A program made the translations under genes and the position numbers. From CBFCZU01 sp965602635 (lineage in GTDB: Bacteria > Planctomycetota > Phycisphaerae > SM23-33), in contig CBFCZU010000117.1 in assembly GCA_965602635.1 (NCBI GenBank), positions 1-13,709 on the forward strand: 13,709 nt of DNA, given 5' to 3'. A model generated the notes under the pieces. It made no database searches and was not told the origin of the DNA. It was given only the letters and a program-made list of their open reading frames with translations. Positions 6,388-11,498 of this stretch are shown piece by piece (position 1 is the first letter of the stretch; every line of letters begins with the position of its first letter).

Positions 6388-7803
6388 ATGGACGCGCGCG
6401 TATTCATCACGGGGGTGCTGGCCGCTTGTGCCGCGTGGGGCCAGACAGCCCAACCCGCGGCGCCGGCTCCCGGCCCGACGACAGCCCCGCGCGAGTGGGG
6501 CCGGCCCAACGCCGGGCTGAGCGCCTCGGCCGCGGCCGTGGGCGGGTGGGTCTTCGCCTCGCCGCTGAAGCTCGACTTCGCCCTCCGAAACACCGGGCAG
6601 GTCCGCGCCACCCTGCCAGGGCCGAAGCACCTCTTCGGATACCTGCTGATCGGGCAGGGCAAGTCGGCCCACTACACCGAGAAAATCTTCCACGCCGCGG
6701 GCACGAGGCTCCTGGCCGCCGGTCTGGCCTCGGGCAATGAGCTGCGCCTCCCGGCGGTGGACGTGGGCAAGCTCAAGGCGTACTCGTACATGCGCCACCT
6801 CGAGCTGGTGGACGGCTACCCGGCCCACGTGGTCGATGACAAGCCGCAGCCGCAAGTCGCCGCCGGCAAGCTGGGCGAGGTGCTCCGCCCGGGGCCGGTG
6901 AGGGTGAGGTACGTCGTGTACCTTGATCGGGGGCGGGAGGGGCCGCTGCGGCTGATCGGCGGCGTGCTCAAGCTGCCGCTGAGGCTGGGCGACTTCAAGC
7001 GGCTGTCGGCGGAACTGCAACGGCAGGTGCTGGACGACCTGAACGAGCGGATGCGCCGAGACGCCTGGGGCGCGTCGTTGGCCTGTGCCGACGCCATCCG
7101 CATCGGCACGCCGGCCATCCTCGCCGTCGCCAGGCTCGCCCGCGCAGGAACGGCAAAGGATTTCACCAAGCTCTGGGCGGCGACCGCCCTGTGCGGCATC
7201 GGTGGGGCCGAGGTCGAAGAGACGCTCATCGAACTGCTCGCCGACACGACGGCGGCCATGCGCCACGTCGTCGCCTACCACGGGCTGAGGGCTCGAAGCA
7301 AGAAGGTCGAGGGCGCCATCATGACACGCGCCCTGGGCGGCAAGGACCCAATGGTCACCGCCTGGGCGATTATGGGCTACCTCAAGTTCCGCAAGACCGT
7401 TCCCGAGGCGCTGCTGGCAGCGGGGCTCAAGAGCGAGCAGTGGAAGGTGCGTGCGGCGGTGGTCGAGACCGTCACCCGCGGGAACCCCAACCGTTCGCAC
7501 CTGCCCATCCTCCGCAGGCTGGTGCAGGACGAGCACCCGCCGATCCGCCAGAAGGCGGCCGAGGGAATCCGCTACGTCGCCGACCGCTCGCACGAGACGA
7601 TCGAGGTTCTGGTCACGGCCCTGCTCAAGAAGGGGGAGACCGCCCGGGAGGCGGTCGCCGAGACCCTCTGCTCCCTGACCGGCAACAAGTGGCCCTACCT
7701 CCCGGCCGCCGGCGCCGAGGACAAGCAGCAGGTCATCAAGAAGTGGCAGCAGTGGTGGGAGGAGACTAAGCAGGCCCACCGCAAGAAGCTGACCGAGAAA
7801 TGA
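6388..7803 (+). CDS. Secreted HEAT-repeat domain-containing protein
   Basis: This 471-residue protein begins with a short hydrophobic segment (FITGVLAACAAWGQ, about residues 6-19) followed by a Pro/Ala-rich stretch, consistent with a Sec signal peptide and extracytoplasmic location. Residues around 50-230 form a mixed region with no motif I recognise. From about 230 to 440 there are successive helical pairs of the HEAT/armadillo type, e.g. AVARLARAGTAKDFTKLWAA and VEETLIELLADTTAAMRHVV. The C-terminus, LTGNKWPYLP...KKWQQWWEETK (Trp453, Trp456, Trp457), is a tail I recall from planctomycete HEAT-repeat proteins. HEAT repeats make protein-protein scaffolds, so no enzymatic role is proposed. ATG 6388 lacks a Shine-Dalgarno sequence but fits the signal peptide and the candidate near-leaderless promoter. 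The gene is divergent from yggS and convergent with the methyltransferase gene. Confidence 0.85.
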   Translation: MDARVFITGVLAACAAWGQTAQPAAPAPGPTTAPREWGRPNAGLSASAAAVGGWVFASPLKLDFALRNTGQVRATLPGPKHLFGYLLIGQGKSAHYTEKIFHAAGTRLLAAGLASGNELRLPAVDVGKLKAYSYMRHLELVDGYPAHVVDDKPQPQVAAGKLGEVLRPGPVRVRYVVYLDRGREGPLRLIGGVLKLPLRLGDFKRLSAELQRQVLDDLNERMRRDAWGASLACADAIRIGTPAILAVARLARAGTAKDFTKLWAATALCGIGGAEVEETLIELLADTTAAMRHVVAYHGLRARSKKVEGAIMTRALGGKDPMVTAWAIMGYLKFRKTVPEALLAAGLKSEQWKVRAAVVETVTRGNPNRSHLPILRRLVQDEHPPIRQKAAEGIRYVADRSHETIEVLVTALLKKGETAREAVAETLCSLTGNKWPYLPAAGAEDKQQVIKKWQQWWEETKQAHRKKLTEK

Positions 7804-7814
7804 GCCGCGCGCGG

Positions 7815-7860
7815 TATCAGATATCAGCTGTCAGCCATCAGCTTCCAGCTATCAGCTTCC
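7815..7860. repeat. Degenerate ATCAGCT repeat between convergent genes
   Basis: This short array of near-copies of (T/C)ATCAGCT(TCC) includes TATCAG (7815-7820), ATATCAGCTG (7821-7830) and ATCAGCTTCC at 7837-7846 and 7851-7860, 14 bases apart. It fills the gap between two convergent stop codons and runs into the 3' end of the methyltransferase gene, encoding its last residues (LIAGS) and supplying its TGA. From memory, similar 'atcagctatcagct' arrays are scattered in many environmental genomes. Confidence 0.6.
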
Positions 7861-8644
7861 CTTCCCTGTGGGCGGCGACGTAGTTGGCGCACCACTCGTC
7901 GGCGCCGCTTATGACCTCCGCCGCGAGGATCATCGCCGCGACGCCGGGCGTGCAGGGGTCGATGATGGCCGCGTCCATGCCGTGGCAGGTGGCCACCGCC
8001 AGCATCGCCAGGTTTATCAGCCGGCGCTGAGGCAGGCCGTAGCTGACGTTCGAGAGCCCCCCGCCGACGTGCACCTCGGGAAACTGCCTTCGTATCTCGG
8101 CAACGGCCTGGCAGAGGTGCCCTGCCGACGCGGGCTCGGCCGAGACCGGGAAGAAACATGGATCGATGATGATCTCATCGACCCGCTTGCCCGCGCCGGT
8201 GAGGTGCTCGATGAGCTTCGCCGCCCGGGCGACGCGGTCGTCGGCGCCGGCGGGCGTGCCCTCGTCGGACATGCAAAGTGCGATCACCATGCAGTCGTGG
8301 TCGGCGATGACGGGCAGGAGGGCCTGGAGCCTTTCGGCCTCGAGCGAGATGGAGTTGGCGATGGGCTTTTCCTCTGCCAGCGCCAACCCGGCGGCCATTG
8401 CCTTCGGGCTGGCCGAGTCGATGCACAGCGGCACGTCAGCATTGGCCTGGACGAGCTTGACGAGCCATTCCATGTTGGCCACCTCCGTCTCGGCGGTCGG
8501 GTCGCCGCCGTTGACGTCGAGGTAGTCGGCGCCGGCCTCTACCTGAGCGGTGGCCGTGGAAATGATGTAATCCTCGTCCCGCGCCTTGATGGCCACGGCG
8601 ACGGCCTTGCGGGTCGCGTTGATCTTCTCGCCGATGACGATCAT
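7838..8644 (-). CDS. Methyltetrahydrofolate:corrinoid methyltransferase (pterin-binding, AcsE-like)
   Basis: This 268-residue TIM-barrel protein of the pterin-binding family resembles AcsE and other CH3-THF:corrinoid methyltransferases. These transfer the N5-methyl of methyl-THF to a Co(I) corrinoid protein. Residues at the expected pterin-pocket positions are present: Asp43/Asn45 (DYLDVNGG), Asp76 (LCIDSASP), Asn97 (IANSIS), Asp161 (IIIDPCFF) and Asn199 (GLSNVSYGLP). They match the Asp75, Asn96, Asp160 and Asn199 of the Moorella enzyme, shifted by zero or one. The cytoplasmic role is C1 metabolism, either in Wood-Ljungdahl or in methyl-donor demethylation. No corrinoid protein or acetyl-CoA synthase gene is nearby, so the partner is unknown. 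ATG 8644 is preferred over GTG 8659 because AAAGGG lies 6 bases before it. It is 20 bases downstream of the zinc-ribbon/VWA gene. Confidence 0.88.
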   Translation of the reverse strand: MIVIGEKINATRKAVAVAIKARDEDYIISTATAQVEAGADYLDVNGGDPTAETEVANMEWLVKLVQANADVPLCIDSASPKAMAAGLALAEEKPIANSISLEAERLQALLPVIADHDCMVIALCMSDEGTPAGADDRVARAAKLIEHLTGAGKRVDEIIIDPCFFPVSAEPASAGHLCQAVAEIRRQFPEVHVGGGLSNVSYGLPQRRLINLAMLAVATCHGMDAAIIDPCTPGVAAMILAAEVISGADEWCANYVAAHREGKLIAGS

Positions 8645-8664
8645 CTTGGTCCCTTTCACGGCCC

Positions 8665-9561
8665 CTACGGCAGGGGCGGCAAATCCTCAAGCCAACGGGC
8701 AATCTCGTCCGTCCACATCGCCTTGCACTTCCCCCCGGTGGCCGAGGACAGAGCCGCCATCGTCTCGGGCGCCGCCTCGGCGCCCAGGCGCAGGCAATGG
8801 ATGGTGCATCCAGCGTCCCCGGCCTGGCGGGCCAGCTTCGTCGGGTCGGTCGGCCCCTTGGCGGCTATTATCACCACAGTGCCGGGCGACAGCGCGACGG
8901 CCTGCCCGACGGCCGGGTCCAACTCAGTCGCCCCCATCGCCGCGCGGGACCCCAGGAACTCCCTGACCTTGGCGTCGCTGCCCTCCCCGGCCGGCAACAT
9001 GCCGTCCGAGAGCTTCTCGGCGCCCTGTTCGCGGACCAGCAGGACGTTGAACTTGTCGCCACCTTCCAGGCTGCGGATCGAGTGGCGGACGATCGCCCCG
9101 GCCGCGTCGTACAGGGCGGCCATACCGGAGGAGACATCGACCACATAGACCACCGGCGGGGCAATCTCGATGCCCGCGACGTTTCGCCCGCTTACGGCGA
9201 AGGGGTTCTCCGCATCCGTCGGCGCCGGCGCGTTCGGCTGGGGGTCCTTGACCTTCGAGAACAGCACCACAGCCCCGGCGACCACCACGACCATAATGCC
9301 CATCAGGACGAGGGCGGCGATCCCCTGAACCAACACGGGCTTGGCCAGCGGGACGGGTGTGGGCTCCTCGGTCCGCTCCCGCGCCGCCGGTGCGGGCTCG
9401 ACCGGTGCGTCCGGGCGGTCGGGGCGGGCAGCCGGGCGCGCCGCACGCCGACCGCCGCCGGACCTGGTGACCGCCTTGCAGTACGGGCAGCGGCACATCC
9501 CCCCGGCGAAGGCATCGTCGATCGAAATCTTCTTGCGGCACTGCTGGCAGCGAACCTTCAT
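8665..9561 (-). CDS. Membrane protein with N-terminal zinc ribbon and VWA-like domain
   Basis: The 298-residue protein has three parts. Residues 5-28 form a zinc ribbon (Cys5, Cys8, Cys25, Cys28, plus an extra Cys23) of the kind often found at the N-terminus of planctomycete membrane proteins. A basic/Pro-Ala linker follows. A transmembrane helix spans about residues 76-101. From about 137 onward comes a VWA-like Rossmann domain, with a first strand and MIDAS-like site VVYVVDVSSGM (Asp142, Ser144). The third MIDAS position is Gly146 instead of the canonical Ser, so metal binding may be weak. The predicted topology puts the ribbon in the cytoplasm and the VWA domain outside. ATG 9561 matches the usual 'M.VRC..C' start. 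An in-frame GTG at 9570 would overlap the S49 stop as GTGA, implying translational coupling. The function is unknown. Confidence 0.78.
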   Translation of the reverse strand: MKVRCQQCRKKISIDDAFAGGMCRCPYCKAVTRSGGGRRAARPAARPDRPDAPVEPAPAARERTEEPTPVPLAKPVLVQGIAALVLMGIMVVVVAGAVVLFSKVKDPQPNAPAPTDAENPFAVSGRNVAGIEIAPPVVYVVDVSSGMAALYDAAGAIVRHSIRSLEGGDKFNVLLVREQGAEKLSDGMLPAGEGSDAKVREFLGSRAAMGATELDPAVGQAVALSPGTVVIIAAKGPTDPTKLARQAGDAGCTIHCLRLGAEAAPETMAALSSATGGKCKAMWTDEIARWLEDLPPLP

Positions 9562-9566
9562 TGCAG

Positions 9567-10595
9567 TCACTGCGTCCCGCCGCCGGGCGTGGCCGCGGCG
9601 GGTGAGGAAGCCGACCTCAGATCGGTGCTCCAGAGGTACAGGAACATCGGGCGGCGGAGCATCATCAGCTCACCGGCCTGGAAGTTGATAAGGTTGATCT
9701 GCGTTCCCGGCACAGTCGCGGCCGAGTACACGTTCGCACGGTAGCCCAGCGGGCGATGGTACATCACCACCTTGGCGCGTTCGATGCCGGCTGCCTGCTT
9801 GGCGGCGTCGATGGCGTCCTGAACGTCGCCGAGCTGATCGACCAGCCCCGCAGCCAGCGCCTGCCGGCCGGTGTAAACCCGCCCGTCGGCCAGCGCCCTG
9901 ACCTTCGCCGGCGAAAGCCCGGGCCGCCCCGCCGCCACCACCGCCACGAACCGGTCGAAGAACTCGGTCACGATCTCCTGGAACAGCTGCCGCTCCCGAT
10001 CGGTCACGTCCCGAAGCGGGCTGCCCATGGTCTTCAGCGGCCCGGAGGCGATCGCCTCGGACTTGATGCCAAGCAGCTGCATCGTCCCGGCGAAGCTGAC
10101 CGTCTGGATCAGCACGCCCACCGAGCCGGTGATGCTGCTGGGCTGGCAGATTATCTTCCCCGCCCCGCAGGCGAGGTAGTACCCACCCGAGGCCCCCATG
10201 TCGGTGATGCAGGCGACGACCGGCTTGCCGGTGCGCTCGCGGAATCGCTCCAGGCACTTGTACATGGCCTCGGAGGCCTGGACCGTCCCGCCGGGCGAGT
10301 TGATCCGCAGCACCACCGCCTTGACGGCCTGGTCGCGCTCGGCGGCGTCGAGCTTCTCGGCCAGCAGGCTCACCGGGTTATCACCCTTGCTCAGCCAGCC
10401 TACCCGCTCGTTGACAATCAGCCCGCTGACGTCGACCAGGGCGATCTTGCCGACGTACCAGCCGCGGTCGGCCTGGACCACCTTCTCGCGGAGCCGCTGA
10501 TCCACACGGACCGGGCGGATGAGAAGGCCCGCCTCCTCGCCGCACCCGCCGAGGGCGAACAGGCACAGTGTCGATAGCAGAATCGTTGGTTTCAT
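9567..10595 (-). CDS. S49 family serine peptidase (SppA-like), predicted lipoprotein
   Basis: The 342-residue protein contains the S49 signal-peptide-peptidase core. It has RINSPGGTVQASE (97-109), nucleophile Ser136 in TDMGASGGYYLACGA, SITGSVGVL (154-162), and the Lys188 region GPLKTMGSPLRDVTDRER, with Lys188 the likely general base of the Ser-Lys dyad. The length fits single-core bacterial SppA. Instead of the usual transmembrane anchor it has a short N-terminal hydrophobic stretch ending in LGGC, so Cys18 may be lipidated and the enzyme tethered outside the cytoplasmic membrane. A C-terminal tail of about 60 residues after the core, rich in aromatic and aliphatic residues (MFLYLW), is unassigned. 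ATG 10595 starts the signal sequence; the much longer open frame upstream (to 12464) is antisense to the helicase. No good Shine-Dalgarno is seen. Its TGA overlaps the alternative start of the next gene. Confidence 0.88.
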   Translation of the reverse strand: MKPTILLSTLCLFALGGCGEEAGLLIRPVRVDQRLREKVVQADRGWYVGKIALVDVSGLIVNERVGWLSKGDNPVSLLAEKLDAAERDQAVKAVVLRINSPGGTVQASEAMYKCLERFRERTGKPVVACITDMGASGGYYLACGAGKIICQPSSITGSVGVLIQTVSFAGTMQLLGIKSEAIASGPLKTMGSPLRDVTDRERQLFQEIVTEFFDRFVAVVAAGRPGLSPAKVRALADGRVYTGRQALAAGLVDQLGDVQDAIDAAKQAAGIERAKVVMYHRPLGYRANVYSAATVPGTQINLINFQAGELMMLRRPMFLYLWSTDLRSASSPAAATPGGGTQ

Positions 10596-10625
10596 AGTGG
10601 CCGCATTGTAGGCCCGGGGGCGGGC

Positions 10626-10641
10626 ATTGCCAATCGGCAAT
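10626..10641. other. Small inverted repeat in the gap between the S49 and HTH-receiver genes
   Basis: ATTGCC (10626-10631) and GGCAAT (10636-10641) form a 6-bp stem around AATC, in a spacer of 92 bases. It lies downstream of the HTH-receiver stop and upstream of the S49 start. It has no T-run on either strand, so a Rho-independent terminator is not supported; it may be an operator or be fortuitous. Confidence 0.25.
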
Positions 10642-10687
10642 TGAAGGGGGGAGATCGTGCAGCGGCAGGCGGCAGGCGGGTCGGCCC

Positions 10688-11263
10688 TCAACTCACCAGG
10701 TTGGTGGCTTCCTCGATGACCCGCCTGAGCTCGTCGAGCTTGTACGGCTTGGAGATGACCGCGTCGAACCCGGTCCTCAGCAGCGATTGCCGCTGCCCGG
10801 CGGTGAGCATCCCGGCGACCGCGACCACCCGGGTGGCGGCCAGCGACGTGTTCGACCGCAGGTTGCCGAGTATCTCGCCGGCATCCTTCTGGTCGCCCAT
10901 CATGTCCAGGAGCACGGCGTGCGGCTGGAACTGCTCGGACCTCATGCCCGCCTCGAAGTCGTTGGCGGCCACCTGCACGTCGTATCGCCCGTCTCTGGAA
11001 AGGCTCTCTGCAACGGTGGCGGCGCCATCCGCGTCGGAGTCCATGATCAGCACGCGGGTGACGTTCCCCTCTACTGCTTCCATCGGCATCCCGTGGTCGC
11101 GCATGAACTGGACGAGTTGCGCCAGGGGGATGCGGCGGTCCCGGCTGCCCGGGATCCGGTAGCCGCGCAGCTTGCCGCTGTCGAACCACTTGCTGACCGT
11201 CCGTGGCGCCACGTGGCAGATCTTCGCGACTTCGCCAGTCGTCAGGACTTCTTTGCGTTTCAT
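10688..11263 (-). CDS. HTH (MerR/excisionase-type) DNA-binding protein with C-terminal receiver domain
   Basis: This 191-residue regulator has an N-terminal winged HTH of the MerR/excisionase/BldC type at residues 6-55 (LTTGEVAKICHVAPRTVSKWFDSGKLRGYRIPG is split around 7-39). A receiver domain follows from about 69. Receiver landmarks are Asp75 and Asp77 (IMDSDAD), phosphoacceptor Asp120 (AVLLDMM) and Lys172 (ISKPYKLDEL). The conserved Thr/Ser position after the fourth strand appears to be Ala (VVAVAGM), so the phosphorylation switch may be altered. The order, HTH first and receiver second, is the reverse of most response regulators. I recall this architecture as widespread in Planctomycetota. 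No histidine kinase is adjacent, so it is an orphan. ATG 11263 is preferred over GTG 11269, and Shine-Dalgarno support is weak for both. It is the first gene of the - strand group and divergent from the helicase. Confidence 0.85.
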   Translation of the reverse strand: MKRKEVLTTGEVAKICHVAPRTVSKWFDSGKLRGYRIPGSRDRRIPLAQLVQFMRDHGMPMEAVEGNVTRVLIMDSDADGAATVAESLSRDGRYDVQVAANDFEAGMRSEQFQPHAVLLDMMGDQKDAGEILGNLRSNTSLAATRVVAVAGMLTAGQRQSLLRTGFDAVISKPYKLDELRRVIEEATNLVS

Positions 11264-11364
11264 GCGCACCGGTCCACGTGCGGGTCAAGCCAGCACATAG
11301 GCTTACATCGGAAACCTGCGGGGAGTCTTTAGTAGCCCCCGGCGAAAAAGCTGGGTTCCCGCCC

Positions 11365-11394
11365 TTGGCCGGCCCGGCCCCCGCGCGATATAGT
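11365..11394 (+). promoter_or_regulatory. Candidate sigma70-type promoter for the UvrD-like helicase
   Basis: TTGGCC (11365-11370) and TATAGT (11389-11394) are separated by 18 bases, with 4 of 6 and 5 of 6 consensus matches. Transcription would begin near 11401, leaving a leader of about 98 bases to the preferred TTG start or 29 bases to ATG 11430. The same spacer (11264-11498) must also serve the divergent HTH-receiver gene. Confidence 0.4.
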
Positions 11395-11487
11395 GCCCGC
11401 GTCGGCGAGGAGCCGGCATTGTGCCGCGGATGAAGGGCTTTTCGCCCGCCCGTGCGGGCCCCGAAAACGCCCCCGGCGCCCGGCAGC

Positions 11488-11493
11488 AAGGAG
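11488..11493 (+). promoter_or_regulatory. Ribosome binding site deciding the TTG start of the helicase gene
   Basis: AAGGAG lies 5 bases before TTG 11499. It is the strongest Shine-Dalgarno match near this gene; neither ATG 11430 nor GTG 11421 has one. Confidence 0.6.
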
Positions 11494-11498
11494 CGGTT

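Noticed and set aside
11319..11341. The CGGGG...CCCCCG hairpin in the divergent spacer considered as an operator or attenuator
   Set aside because: The stem is about 5 bp, made only of G/C in a GC-rich region, with no conserved motif or T-run; chance is an adequate explanation.
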